Assembly: GCA_934621295.1 (NCBI GenBank)
Contig: CAKTVB010000007.1
Coordinates: 13,079-77,078, forward strand
DNA from: an uncultured Collinsella sp.
GTDB taxonomy: Bacteria > Actinomycetota > Coriobacteriia > Coriobacteriales > Coriobacteriaceae
Reading direction: 5' to 3'
DNA length: 64,000 nt
Part shown: positions 17,918 through 26,770 of the stretch, one piece after another
Numbering within the stretch: the first letter of the stretch is position 1
How the letters are laid out: the number at the start of each line of letters is the position of its first letter
Notes under the pieces: generated by a model
What the model saw: only the letters and a program-made list of their open reading frames with translations
Databases searched by the model: none
Told to the model about the DNA's origin: nothing
Made by a program: the position numbers and the translations under genes

Positions 17918-18751
17918 ATGGCGACGTATATCACATCCGATGCCCACGGGCATCTGCGCGCCCTCGACCAAGCGCTCGAGCAAGCTGCTCCCGGCGCGGA
18001 CGACACGGTGTATGTGTTGGGCGATATGATTGACCGCGGCCCGGAGCCGGTAGGCGTCATCAACTTGGTGCGGAGCCTGCCCAACGTCCACGTGCTGATG
18101 GGCAACCACGAGCGCCTGATGCTCAACACCATCGAGCGCGGAAACCAGATGGATGTCTTTACCTGGGAGCGAAACGGCGGCTATGTCACCTCGGCCCAGT
18201 TCGACGCTCTGCCTATTGCAGAGTACCGTTCGATTATCGAGTGGATTCGTGAGCTGCCGCTATCCGATGCGATCGAAGTAGGGGGCAGGTCGTACTTGCT
18301 TGCACACGCCGGCATTGAGCCCACCGCCTTTGCCTGCTGGCTTGCGGGTGCGGGCTATACCGGCAAGGACGGCTATGCGGATGTTCCTCTCGACGTGCTG
18401 CGCCAGGCCCTGGCGGCACAGGACGAGGAAGATTTGCTGTGGGTTCGCGACGCCTTTTGGGGCGTGCCCACGGGACTTGTGGGCCCCGATGGCCGCGGTC
18501 CGGTGGTGATTGCAGGCCACACGCCTTCCATCTTGCTGTGGCGCTATGCCCAAAACATGTGCGGTACGGGTCGCAACGAGGAGGGCCAGGGCTGCATGCT
18601 CGAGGTGGGTCCCACGTTCGATACCGGCGGTGTGGCCGACCATATCGCCATCGACTGCTCCGCCGCGGCGGGCGCGCCTGAGGGCCGCGTGGGCGTGATG
18701 CGCCTTGACGATCGTCACGTGTGGTACGGCGCGATTGCCGAAGGGGAATAA
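17918..18751 (+). CDS. Metallophosphoesterase, PP2A-like bacterial phosphatase
   Basis: Dinuclear-metal phosphatase of the calcineurin-like superfamily. The 277-residue product carries the full motif set: SDAHGH (Asp8, His10), GDMIDRG, GNHE, LLAHAG and GHTP. The closest known groups are bacterial serine/threonine or diadenosine-tetraphosphate phosphatases, but the substrate is unknown. ATG 17918 is preceded by AAGGAT; an ATG 12 bases upstream overlaps that site and is unlikely. It runs convergent to the flippase gene with a 18-base gap. Confidence 0.88.
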   Translation: MATYITSDAHGHLRALDQALEQAAPGADDTVYVLGDMIDRGPEPVGVINLVRSLPNVHVLMGNHERLMLNTIERGNQMDVFTWERNGGYVTSAQFDALPIAEYRSIIEWIRELPLSDAIEVGGRSYLLAHAGIEPTAFACWLAGAGYTGKDGYADVPLDVLRQALAAQDEEDLLWVRDAFWGVPTGLVGPDGRGPVVIAGHTPSILLWRYAQNMCGTGRNEEGQGCMLEVGPTFDTGGVADHIAIDCSAAAGAPEGRVGVMRLDDRHVWYGAIAEGE

Positions 18752-18769
18752 CCCGGGCCGCGTGCCCAA

Positions 18770-20251
18770 CTACTTGCAGTGCGGCCTGCGGGCAAACGGA
18801 TCGCCCGTGGTGCGCGAGATGATTCCGCGAATGCGCACGTACTGCATCGTGAGCAAAACAAGCAGCAGTGCCATCACCAGAAGGTAGCTCAGCACGGCGC
18901 CCAGCAGGCCAAAGAAGTGCACGAGCACGATTGAGAGCACGATGGCAGCACCAAACGAGATGAGATAGGGCTTGGTTGCCAGGTCCTGGTGGCGCAGCAC
19001 GGTGATGATCTGGTACAAAAAGTCGATTGCCGCAGTAAGGCCGCCGGCGGCCACCATGAGAAACGCGAGCATACGGTACTCGGTAAAGTCGATGCCGTAC
19101 ATGAAGCTCATGATGTCGATGCCGATCCAACCCATGAAGGCGATAACGGCGAGCGTGAGTACCACCACAACGGCCATCACGGTAAGCATGATGAGGTCAA
19201 AACGGCGACGCCTGCGTGGGTTCGACCAGATGTTTGCCAGGCGCAGGAGCTGCGGCTTGTACACAAAGCCCACGGCGAGCAAAATCGCCTGTGCGGGGAA
19301 GAACAGCGCACTGAAGTAGAGCTGCGCGTCGTAGCCCATCATGCTTTCCATGGCGAACTTGGGGCAGCTCTCAATAAGGTTGAACAGGAAGAGCGTCGAG
19401 AAGAGCGGGAAGCACTGGCGAAAGAGCCCGCCCACCTCGCGCATACGCCATGGGCCGGATTTCTCCGTCTCGAGCAGTGACAGCGGGAACGTCATGAAAA
19501 CAAGGGAGAGCACGGCCACCACGCCTGCGGCAACACAGGCCACGGGCAGGCTGCGCGTGATGAAGAGCATCACGCTGAAGACCGCGACCACGGCTACCGA
19601 GCGCAGCGCCTGGCTCATGCCCGCCAGGTAGAGCTTGTCTGCCTGCTGCAAGCGTCCCTCGTAGATGTCGGCCATGCCGTCGACGATTTTGTACACGTAG
19701 ATGCCCATGGAGAGCGTGAACATCGCCGCGTCGTAGCCGCGCAGCATGCAATAGCCGATGCCGATGAGGAGTGCGAGAAGCGACGTGAGCCAGCGGTTGA
19801 GCTGATAGGAGGAAAACGAGGTGGCCTCGTCGATGTCGGACACCTGGAAGGTGCGCACGCCAAAGTTCGAAAGAATCATCAGCAGCGTGCCCGCCACAAA
19901 GGCCATGGAGAACATGCCCGCCCGCTCGGCACCAACAAGCTGGGTGCACACGATGGTGAGCAGTGGGAAGACCATGCCCCAGATGCTCGTGCCCACGGTG
20001 TTCCAGATGTAATCGCGCCCGGTGGATCCGGATTCGTATTCTGCTTCTTGTTCGGAAAGAGACCCCTCGTAGACGGCACCGATCAGACGGTTCCACCATT
20101 GGTTGACGAGGCGTGCGAGAGGGGAGGGCGGGCGGTTGCGTCGGTGCTGCCTGTTGCCGGCGCCTGCGGCGCCCGGCCGTGCGGCGATGCGTCTGCCGCT
20201 CGATGCTTTGTGGTTCGTTTGCCGTTCGTTTTGCTTCGGGCGGAGTGCCAC
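18770..20251 (-). CDS. Polysaccharide-type flippase (MOP superfamily)
   Basis: Integral membrane protein of 493 residues with about 12-14 hydrophobic segments, in the style of Wzx-like exporters of lipid-linked oligosaccharides. The first 60 residues are polar and basic (GRRIAARPG, NRQHRRNRP) and cytoplasmic. GTG start with GGAGG 8-12 bases upstream. On the minus strand TTGACA and TATAAT occur upstream, but only 12 bases apart. No glycosyltransferase is adjacent, so the substrate cannot be guessed; other MOP exporters are possible. Confidence 0.75.
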   Translation of the reverse strand: MALRPKQNERQTNHKASSGRRIAARPGAAGAGNRQHRRNRPPSPLARLVNQWWNRLIGAVYEGSLSEQEAEYESGSTGRDYIWNTVGTSIWGMVFPLLTIVCTQLVGAERAGMFSMAFVAGTLLMILSNFGVRTFQVSDIDEATSFSSYQLNRWLTSLLALLIGIGYCMLRGYDAAMFTLSMGIYVYKIVDGMADIYEGRLQQADKLYLAGMSQALRSVAVVAVFSVMLFITRSLPVACVAAGVVAVLSLVFMTFPLSLLETEKSGPWRMREVGGLFRQCFPLFSTLFLFNLIESCPKFAMESMMGYDAQLYFSALFFPAQAILLAVGFVYKPQLLRLANIWSNPRRRRRFDLIMLTVMAVVVVLTLAVIAFMGWIGIDIMSFMYGIDFTEYRMLAFLMVAAGGLTAAIDFLYQIITVLRHQDLATKPYLISFGAAIVLSIVLVHFFGLLGAVLSYLLVMALLLVLLTMQYVRIRGIISRTTGDPFARRPHCK

Positions 20252-20324
20252 GCTCGAGACCTCCCTTGTGTTTGTTGGGTCGATTATAGCGCTTCAAACG
20301 TGTCAACTCTGTTTCTCAGCATAA

Positions 20325-20343
20325 TTTCGATGAGCTATCGAAA
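20325..20343. promoter_or_regulatory. Palindromic candidate operator between flippase and lactate permease
   Basis: TTTCGAT-GAGCT-ATCGAAA has perfect 7-bp arms, and a third half-site-like AATTTCGGTAT follows. It lies between two divergent genes, 77 bases before the permease start. Confidence 0.45.
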
Positions 20344-20419
20344 AAATTTCGGTATCCTTTTGTGCCGAATCTGACAGCTGGCATAGCGCCGGAACAAGAT
20401 CGTTAGGGAGTTTTTACCT

Positions 20420-21976
20420 ATGGATGCCGTAGCCTTTGTGCTTGCGCTCGTGCCGATTCTGTGGCTCGTCGTCGTCCTGCTTGTGTTTAAGTGGCCAGCC
20501 TGGAAGGCGGCGATTGGATCGTTTGTCCTTTCGTGCGTGCTGGCGCTGGGGGTGTGGAAGCTTCCCGCCGATCAAGTTGCCACCGCGAGTCTCGAGGGCT
20601 TTCTCATGGCCCTGTGGCCCATCGTTCTCGTTATCATCGCCGCGGTTTTTACCTATAACCTGTGCGTGAAGACGGGTGCCATGGACGTCATCGGCGGCAT
20701 GATCACCTCTATTTCGAGCGACCGCCGTCTGCTCGCGCTGCTCATCGCTTGGTGCTTTGGCGGCTTCATGGAGGGCATGGCGGGCTTCGGCACCGCCGTC
20801 GCGATCCCCGCGAGCATGCTTGCGGGCCTGGGTTTTGCCCCCATCCCCGCCGTGCTGTTGTGCCTGCTTGCCAACGGCGTGCCCACGCCGTACGGCTCCA
20901 TCGGCATCCCCACCGTTTCCTTGGCGGGCCTTGTGGGCCTCGACTCGGCTCATCTTGCCTTTGTGCAGATGGTGCAGCTTGCCCCGTTTTATATCGTCGC
21001 TCCGTTTTTGATTGTGCTCGTTGCGGGCAAGGTCGAGGGCGCGAGCATCGCCGATCGCCTGCGCGGCGTTGTTGTTCCCACCCTCGTCTCTGGTCTGGCT
21101 TTCACGCTTCCCACCATGGCGGTTGCCGCCTTTGTGGGTCCGGAGCTCTCCGTCGTCGTGGGTTCCATCTGCGCACTTGCCGCCACGGCTCTGCTCGCCA
21201 TGCGTGCCGAGCACTCCGGTAAGCTCGACGAGCGCTTCCACGTTGCCGTGGAGCCGCACGAGGCACTTACGCTGGGCGGCGCCCTTCGCGCATGGTCTTG
21301 CTTCATCCTCATCTTCATCCTGCTTATGGGCACCTCCAAACTCGTGCCGTTCGTGAACTCCGCGCTGGCTCCGCTTTCCTCGAGCGTTCAGGTCTTTAGC
21401 GGCAAGAACCCGGGCACGCTCTCCTTTATGTGGGTCAACACCCCGGGCATCTGGATTTTCCTCGCGGCCATCGTGGGCGGCTTTATCCAGGGTGCTCGCC
21501 CCGCGCAGATGCTTGAGGTTCTGGGCGCCACCGTTAAGCAGATGATGCCGACGGTCATTACTATGCTTTCCGTCCTTGGATGCGCCAAGGTGATGGGCTA
21601 CTCGGGCATGATCTCGTCCATCTCCGCCTTCTGCATCGGCGTCGCGGGTGCGGCGTATCCGCTCATCGCCCCGTGGATCGGCGCTGTGGGCACGTTCGTC
21701 ACGGGTTCCGGCACGTCTTCGGCAATGCTGTTCGGTCCGGTGCAAAAGCAGGCAGCGGACGCTTTGGGTACCGATCCGTACTGGATGGTCGCCCTCAACA
21801 TGCTGGGTGTCTCGGCGGGCAAGATGCTTTCGCCGCAGTCCCTCGCCATCGGTCTTGCCTCGGTGCGCGTGGTGGGCAAGGATGCCGAGCTCATGCGTGC
21901 GATCATTCCCTATGGCATCGCGTTTCTCGTGGTCATGAGCATCATCGCGCTGGGCGGCGCGGGGCTGGTGCTCTAG
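20420..21976 (+). CDS. L-lactate permease family protein
   Basis: Proton-coupled lactate (or glycolate) transporter of the LctP/LldP family. The 518-residue protein has about 13 membrane segments and the family block CFGGFMEGMAGFGTAVAIPASML followed by NGVPTPYGSIGIP (motif quoted in parts: GGFMEGMAGFGTAVAIP). GGGAG lies about 10 bases upstream of the ATG. It is monocistronic, ending in a strong terminator. Import or export of lactate both fit a fermentative organism. The palindrome at 20325 could control it. Confidence 0.9.
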   Translation: MDAVAFVLALVPILWLVVVLLVFKWPAWKAAIGSFVLSCVLALGVWKLPADQVATASLEGFLMALWPIVLVIIAAVFTYNLCVKTGAMDVIGGMITSISSDRRLLALLIAWCFGGFMEGMAGFGTAVAIPASMLAGLGFAPIPAVLLCLLANGVPTPYGSIGIPTVSLAGLVGLDSAHLAFVQMVQLAPFYIVAPFLIVLVAGKVEGASIADRLRGVVVPTLVSGLAFTLPTMAVAAFVGPELSVVVGSICALAATALLAMRAEHSGKLDERFHVAVEPHEALTLGGALRAWSCFILIFILLMGTSKLVPFVNSALAPLSSSVQVFSGKNPGTLSFMWVNTPGIWIFLAAIVGGFIQGARPAQMLEVLGATVKQMMPTVITMLSVLGCAKVMGYSGMISSISAFCIGVAGAAYPLIAPWIGAVGTFVTGSGTSSAMLFGPVQKQAADALGTDPYWMVALNMLGVSAGKMLSPQSLAIGLASVRVVGKDAELMRAIIPYGIAFLVVMSIIALGGAGLVL

Positions 21977-22006
21977 GCTGTACCGCGGTTTCCCTCGTTA
22001 TTTACG

Positions 22007-22052
22007 GACCCGCCTCGATTCGTTTTCGAACGTCTCGAGGCGGGTCTTTTTT
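22007..22052 (+). terminator. Rho-independent terminator after the lactate permease
   Basis: GACCCGCCTCGA and TCGAGGCGGGTC form a perfect 12-bp stem followed by TTTTTTC. Confidence 0.9.
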
Positions 22053-22244
22053 CATGCCGAATGCCGTTCGAAATCTCGCATGCTTGCGGGGCGCCCTGTC
22101 GTTCAAGGTATGCTCGGTGCGCTCGCCTAGCGACGCGGGCGCCTCACCGAGATGTGCCATAAGCCTTCCCCCACTTGGAGTACACCGAATAAAGTGCTTT
22201 AAGCAATAACGCGCCTCGCGCGCGATACAGAGAGGGTGATTTAG

Positions 22245-23858
22245 ATGAAGAAGGCAGCGCTTGATCAGGTTTTGGCCGCGTGCGGCATAACCGAGGAGGC
22301 TGCGGCCGGCGCCGAGCCTGCTCGCTATGTTGACCTTCCGGTAGCCTCCTTGGTAGAGCATGCCATTCGCCGTGACGAGGGCGAACTGGCGTCAAACGGT
22401 GCCCTCGTTGTCAAAACCGGTGCCTACACGGGCCGTTCACCCAAGGACCGCTTTATCGTCGATACGCCCGAGGTCCACGATAGAATCGCCTGGGGGCAAA
22501 CAAACGTGCCTATCTCCCAGGATGTCTATGAGCGCGTGCGTGACGGTGTGGCGACCTATCTTGCTCAGCGCGATCTGTTCATCACCTGCGGTCTTGCCGG
22601 CGCCGACCGCAACTACGCGCGCACGTTCTTTGTGGCGTGCGAGCGCGCGAGCCAGGCGCTCTTCATCAAGCAGATGCTCGTGCGCCCACGCGTGCGCGAG
22701 CACGTGAACTTCGAGGAGCCGGACTTCCGCGTAATGGTGGCGCCAGGCTACGAATGCGATCCCAGGCGCGACGGTGTGCGCTCCAAGGCCGCCGTTCTCA
22801 TCAACTTTACCGAGCGCATGATCGTTATCGCCGGCACCGGTTTTTCGGGCGAGATCAAGAAGAGCATCTTCTCGGTGATGAACTACCTGTTGCCGCTTGA
22901 GGACAATGTCCTTCCCATGCATTGCTCGGCGAGCATGGATCCTATCAGCCATGCCACGGCCGTATTCTTTGGCCTTTCGGGCACGGGCAAGACCACGCTC
23001 TCGGCCAATCCCACGCGACTTTTGATCGGCGACGATGAGCACGGCTGGAGCAATGTGGGCATCTTCGATGTCGAGGGAGGCTGTTATGCCAAATGCGACG
23101 GCATGGACGAGTACAGCCAGCCCGAGATTTACCAGGCGATTCGTTTTGGCGCCATGGCCGAAAACGTCGTGCTCGACGAGAATCGCGATCCCGATTACAA
23201 GGACCTCTCCATTACCGCTAACACGCGCGTGGCCTATCCCATCGAGCACATCGCCAACGCTTGGACGCGCGGCGTGAGCCCCAACCCCAATGTTGTGCTC
23301 TTCCTCACCTGCGATGCTTTTGGCGTTCTGCCGCCCATTTCGCGCCTTACCACCGAGGGCGCGATGTATCACTTCGTGACCGGCTTCACCTCCAAGACGC
23401 CCGGAACGGAGCAGGGCATCACCCGGCCGCAACCTACGTTCTCGGCGTTGTTCGGCGAGCCCTTTATGCCGCTTGACCCGCTGGTCTATGCCGATATGCT
23501 CGGCGAGCGCCTGCGCCGCAGCGACACACGCGTCTACTTGGTCAATACGGGATGGATCGGTGGAGATTTCGATCACGGCCATCGTATCGAGCTTGCCTAC
23601 ACGCGCGCTTTGGTGGCGCGCGCCCTTGACGGTACGATCGAGGAGGCCGATTTCATCCATGACGAGATCTTCAATGTCGATATTCCGGTGACGTGCCACG
23701 GCGTGCCCGACGCAATCCTCGTGCCGCGTACGTACTGGAAGAGCGCGTCGCTCTACGATTCTTCCGCGCATGAGCTGGCGGCCATGTTCTGCGAGAACTT
23801 CGAGAAGCGTTATCCGCATCTGCCGGATTCCATCCGCAACGCCGGTCCGCGCGCCTAG
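22245..23858 (+). CDS. pckA: Phosphoenolpyruvate carboxykinase (ATP)
   Basis: Interconverts oxaloacetate and PEP with ATP/ADP; in anaerobes it often runs toward oxaloacetate to save energy. The 537-residue product holds the substrate block TGAYTGRSPKDRFIV, the kinase P-loop GLSGTGKTT (residues 243-251), the metal motif LLIGDDEHGW and the C-terminal adenine loop region TGWIGGDFDHGHRI. The start is ATG with GAGAGGG about 10 bases upstream. It is flanked by a terminator upstream and a MarR gene with its own promoter downstream. Confidence 0.96.
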   Translation: MKKAALDQVLAACGITEEAAAGAEPARYVDLPVASLVEHAIRRDEGELASNGALVVKTGAYTGRSPKDRFIVDTPEVHDRIAWGQTNVPISQDVYERVRDGVATYLAQRDLFITCGLAGADRNYARTFFVACERASQALFIKQMLVRPRVREHVNFEEPDFRVMVAPGYECDPRRDGVRSKAAVLINFTERMIVIAGTGFSGEIKKSIFSVMNYLLPLEDNVLPMHCSASMDPISHATAVFFGLSGTGKTTLSANPTRLLIGDDEHGWSNVGIFDVEGGCYAKCDGMDEYSQPEIYQAIRFGAMAENVVLDENRDPDYKDLSITANTRVAYPIEHIANAWTRGVSPNPNVVLFLTCDAFGVLPPISRLTTEGAMYHFVTGFTSKTPGTEQGITRPQPTFSALFGEPFMPLDPLVYADMLGERLRRSDTRVYLVNTGWIGGDFDHGHRIELAYTRALVARALDGTIEEADFIHDEIFNVDIPVTCHGVPDAILVPRTYWKSASLYDSSAHELAAMFCENFEKRYPHLPDSIRNAGPRA

Positions 23859-23882
23859 ATTATGTGCCTGCTGTGGGTATTG

Positions 23883-23910
23883 TTGACCTGTTAACACTTG
23901 ACCCTACAAT
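23883..23910 (+). promoter_or_regulatory. Candidate promoter of the MarR-type gene
   Basis: TTGACC (23883-23888) and TACAAT (23905-23910) are 16 bases apart and overlap a small palindrome, GTTAAC, which could be an autoregulatory half-site. Confidence 0.55.
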
Positions 23911-23944
23911 GGTGAGCTGTCAATTCGAACAAGGGGAGGGACAC

Positions 23945-24415
23945 ATGGATACGGCATCTCGAGACGAGGCGCGCTTCGAGGACTTTACCGGGCTCATCGC
24001 GGCCATCAGTAAAGAAGTCACGCGCATCAAGAGCGTGGAGAGCGCCAAGCTGGGGCTCACCGGTGCCGACATCATGTGCCTGTACTACCTGGGCAAACAT
24101 CCGCAGGGCATGACCGGTGCCGAGCTTGCGCGTGCTGCTGACGTCACGCGCGCGGCTGTCTCGCGCACGCTCTCGCGCATGGAACGCGAGGGCTTCGTGG
24201 AGGTTCAGACGGAGGAGGGCGCCACGACGCGCTATCGCGCCGCCGTGGTGCTTACCGAGCGCGGTCGCAAGAGCGCGCGGGGCGCCGATATCGCCATCAA
24301 CCGCGTGCTCGACGAGGTGTATGCCGCCCAGAGCGACGAGGAGCGCGAACAGATGTATACGTCGCTTCGCGCCGTGCTGGGACGTTTGCGCGCAATTTCG
24401 CGTGACGATGGGTAG
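23945..24415 (+). CDS. MarR-family transcriptional regulator
   Basis: Winged-helix repressor, 156 residues. The fold is clear: LGLTGADIMCLYYLG, the recognition helix ELARAADVTRAAVSRTLSRME and the wing GFVEVQTEEGATTRYRAAVVLTERG (seen as EGATTRYRAAVVLTERG). ATG 23945 has GGGGAGGGA upstream. The next gene, degV-like, starts 28 bases after the stop and may be co-transcribed. The ligand and target are unknown; autoregulation at 23883-23910 is plausible. Confidence 0.88.
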   Translation: MDTASRDEARFEDFTGLIAAISKEVTRIKSVESAKLGLTGADIMCLYYLGKHPQGMTGAELARAADVTRAAVSRTLSRMEREGFVEVQTEEGATTRYRAAVVLTERGRKSARGADIAINRVLDEVYAAQSDEEREQMYTSLRAVLGRLRAISRDDG

Positions 24416-24443
24416 ACCCCTCCAAACAGGAAGGCATCGCCGC

Positions 24444-25295
24444 ATGGCTGTACGTATCATTACCGATTCCGGCTGCGACATCGTGGGCGCGGATAACCCG
24501 CAACTCGACGTCCTGCCTCTTTCCATCACGTTTGGCTCGACCGTCTACGCAGACGGCGTGGACCTTTCGCATGAGCATTTCTACGAGCTGCTGGTTGAGG
24601 GCGATGAACTGCCCAAGACCGGCCAGGTGAACCCCTATGCCTTTGCGCAGGCGATCGAGCGCGCGCAGCAAGATGGGTTCGAGCCGCTGATTATCACGCT
24701 CTCGTCAAAGCTCTCGGGCACGTATCAGAGTGCCTGCATGGCGGCCTCCGAGGCGTCGTGTCCTGTGCACGTGGTCGACTCCGGTCAGGTTACGGTGAGC
24801 GAGCGCATCTTGGTCGAGTACGCGTTGAGCCTGGCGGGGGAGGGCCTTGGGGCTGAGGAGATCGCCATCCGCGTCGAATCGGTGCGCGAGCGCGTCGTGG
24901 TTATCGGCCTGCTGGACACTCTTGAGTATCTGCGCCGCGGCGGGCGTATTTCCGCTGCAGCGGGCACTTTTGGTGAGATGCTCTCCATCAAGCCCGTCAT
25001 TACCATCGAGAACGGCGAGGTCAAGATGCTCGGTCGTGCGCGCGGTTCCAAGAACGGCCGCAACCTGCTCAACCAGCAGATCGAGGCGAGCCGCGGCATC
25101 GATTTTTCCATGCCGCTTGCACTGGGCTATGCGGGCCTTTCCGATGCTCTGCTGCAAAAGTATATCCGCGACAGTCGGGCGCTTTGGGAGGAGTATCCGG
25201 GCGACGAGTTGCCGGTGTATTCCGTTGGCGCTACCATCGGCACCCATGTGGGTCCCGGCGCCACCGCGCTTGCGTATTTCGAGCGCGAACGGTAG
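24444..25295 (+). CDS. DegV family fatty-acid-binding protein
   Basis: The 283-residue protein has the DegV/FakB layout: N-terminal RIITDSGCDI, LPLSITFGSTVYADG, the lipid-head-group motif TLSSKLSGTYQSA, the C-terminal LEYLRRGGRISAAAG and the closing IGTHVGPGATALAY. Family members bind a fatty acid for phosphorylation by FakA; no fakA is adjacent. ATG 24444 follows AGGAAGG at a good distance, 28 bases after the MarR stop. A terminator at 25327 ends the unit. Confidence 0.9.
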   Translation: MAVRIITDSGCDIVGADNPQLDVLPLSITFGSTVYADGVDLSHEHFYELLVEGDELPKTGQVNPYAFAQAIERAQQDGFEPLIITLSSKLSGTYQSACMAASEASCPVHVVDSGQVTVSERILVEYALSLAGEGLGAEEIAIRVESVRERVVVIGLLDTLEYLRRGGRISAAAGTFGEMLSIKPVITIENGEVKMLGRARGSKNGRNLLNQQIEASRGIDFSMPLALGYAGLSDALLQKYIRDSRALWEEYPGDELPVYSVGATIGTHVGPGATALAYFERER

Positions 25296-25326
25296 CGCTG
25301 CCGTTTTGGTTTTAAACGATATCGCG

Positions 25327-25364
25327 CGGGGTAGTATGGAGTTCGTCCGTACTACCCCGTTTTC
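25327..25364 (+). terminator. Rho-independent terminator after degV-like gene
   Basis: CGGGGTAGTA and TACTACCCCG form a perfect 10-bp stem followed by TTTTCG. Confidence 0.8.
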
Positions 25365-25384
25365 GTTATATATGGAGGATGACC

Positions 25385-25891
25385 ATGGCATTTAAGGAAC
25401 TCCCGTTGAGCGATGTTTCGCTCAACCCCTTCACCAAGCTCGATAAGGAATGGGGGCTCGTTGCTGCCGGCGACGCCGACGCGTCCAACGCCATGACGGT
25501 GAGTTGGGGCGGCATGGGCACTATCTGGAACAAGCCCGTGGTGACGATCTATATTCGCCCGCAGCGCTACACCAAGCAGTTTGTCGATGGGAACGATCGC
25601 TTCACGCTGTCTTTTTTCGATTCGCAGTATAAGCAGGCCCTGGGCGTCTTGGGAACCAAGTCGGGCCGCGATGGCGATAAGATCGCCGAGGTTGGCTTCA
25701 CGCCGGTGCAGCTAGATGGCACCACTACTTACGAGCAGGCGGGCCTCGTCTTTGTCTGTCGCAAGCTCTATGCCGACACCATCAAGCCCGAGTGCTTTGT
25801 CGACGCATCGGTTGACGAGCAAAACTACCCCCAGCGCGACCACCACACCCTCTACATCGCCGAAGTCGAGCACATCTACCAGCACATCTAA
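25385..25891 (+). CDS. Flavin reductase-like FMN-binding protein
   Basis: The 168-residue protein fits the flavin reductase/flavoredoxin split-barrel fold: NAMTVSWGGMGTIWNKPVVTIYIRPQRYT (read as AMTVSWGGMG then VTIYIRPQRYT) binds FMN, and SFFDSQYKQALGVLGTKSGRD is the usual second block. GGAGG precedes ATG 25385 by 6 bases. No redox partner is adjacent. It is probably a soluble electron carrier or reductase; the substrate is unknown. Confidence 0.85.
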   Translation: MAFKELPLSDVSLNPFTKLDKEWGLVAAGDADASNAMTVSWGGMGTIWNKPVVTIYIRPQRYTKQFVDGNDRFTLSFFDSQYKQALGVLGTKSGRDGDKIAEVGFTPVQLDGTTTYEQAGLVFVCRKLYADTIKPECFVDASVDEQNYPQRDHHTLYIAEVEHIYQHI

Positions 25892-25934
25892 TCGGGCTTT
25901 TGGCGTTGTGGCCCGCGCTTCGCGCCCCATTCCC

Positions 25935-26001
25935 AGATGAAGCAGAAAATCCCATTTAGACGGCACCTAGCCCGTTCTAAATGGGATTTTTTGCTTCATC
26001 T
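25935..26001. repeat. Long hairpin H1: 26-bp arms, 15-base loop
   Basis: Left arm 25935-25960 (AGATGAAGCAGAAAATCCC...) pairs with right arm 25976-26001 with one mismatch. The loop is CGGCACCTAGCCCGT. The architecture matches H2 and H3 below, and AGCCCG stands at loop positions 9-14 in all three. It could also terminate the flavin reductase transcript, as TTTTTT lies inside the right arm. Confidence 0.85.
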
Positions 26002-26083
26002 GCAATCTGAGTGCCGTCCCCCATCAACGTGATGGCACCAACCCAATCTCCAAGCCAAGAAACTCCACGTGATAGGGCGTTGA

Positions 26084-26152
26084 GCGGGGCCATCCCCTCT
26101 GGGCTCGGAAGCCTGCAAAGCCCGATTCCGAACCCAGAGGGGATGGCCCCGC
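26084..26152. repeat. Long hairpin H2: 27-bp arms, 15-base loop
   Basis: Left arm 26084-26110 (GCGGGGCCATCCCCTCTGGG...) pairs with 26126-26152 with one mismatch. Loop GCCTGCAAAGCCCGA. It lies 13 bases beyond the 3' end of the minus-strand ygbA-like gene. The segment between H1 and H2 (26002-26083) holds nothing else. Confidence 0.88.
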
Positions 26153-26165
26153 GGCGGGATGCGCC

Positions 26166-26507
26166 CTAGCGCTTTTTCACCCCGTCTAGGCCATGTCGTA
26201 TCGTCAGTACCGGGTGGCGCGCAAACGTTCGGAACCCGGCGCGGCGCATGACCTTCTTAATGGCTTGAAGCTGTTCGGGCGCGTAGCAGCATGTGGGGCA
26301 ATGTCCGCAAAACGTTTTTGTTGCGATGCGGGGACAGCGCGCTATGTGCGTGTCGGCATATTCGGCGAGCGCAGAGCAGTTTGGGCATAGTTTCTCGCCG
26401 CGTGTTCCGTGTTCGCTGTGGCAGTATGAGGCGATCATGTACGAGACGACCTTCCGCTCTCGGGAGCGTCGGTCTTCGACCTGTTCGCTTGTCGCTACTT
26501 TGCCCAT
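26166..26507 (-). CDS. YgbA-like nitrous oxide-stimulated promoter family protein
   Basis: A 113-residue cysteine-rich protein of the family that includes E. coli YgbA, known to be induced by nitric oxide stress. Seen: YCHSEHG, LCPNCSALAEYADTHIARCP, KTFCGHCPTCCYAPEQ and a C-terminal VMRRAGFRTFARHP, which is the family layout with a likely metal or Fe-S site. ATG 26507 has GGAGGA upstream. The frame stays open upstream through hairpin H3, but that part is not protein-like and lacks a ribosome site. The function is unknown. Confidence 0.82.
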   Translation of the reverse strand: MGKVATSEQVEDRRSRERKVVSYMIASYCHSEHGTRGEKLCPNCSALAEYADTHIARCPRIATKTFCGHCPTCCYAPEQLQAIKKVMRRAGFRTFARHPVLTIRHGLDGVKKR

Positions 26508-26631
26508 GGCGCTCTTCCTCCATCGCTCGAAACGGCACGCTCTATATTTTGCCGTATCCGCAAATACAAATTGCGCCAAAGGCGCACCATCCTTTCTCCC
26601 GCCACCAAACCCCGACGGGCCGCGATTGCAA

Positions 26632-26700
26632 GGTGGGCCTTCCCCTTCGGGTTCGGAAGCCTGCGAAGCCCGATTCCGGGCCCGAAGGGGAAGGCCCACC
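26632..26700. repeat. Long hairpin H3: 27-bp arms, 15-base loop
   Basis: Left arm 26632-26658 (GGTGGGCCTTCCCCTTCGGG...) pairs with 26674-26700; two positions are mismatched. Loop GCCTGCGAAGCCCGA differs from the H2 loop by one base. Several arm positions differ from H2 on both sides so that pairing is kept. Confidence 0.88.
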
Positions 26701-26770
26701 GGTGGGACAGAGCGCGCGTTTTGCTACAATGTGGGGCTGAAAATCCCCAGAACCAAGAAAGCCGGGCCCC

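Noticed and set aside
20255..20310. A consensus promoter for the flippase gene on the minus strand
   Set aside because: TTGACA and TATAAT are both present but only 12 bases apart, too short for standard sigma-70 recognition; left as a note in the flippase entry.
26508..26699. A longer N-terminus for the YgbA-like protein
   Set aside because: The frame is open through hairpin H3, but this part is the hairpin read as codons. GGAGGA stands correctly before ATG 26507 and the family begins there.
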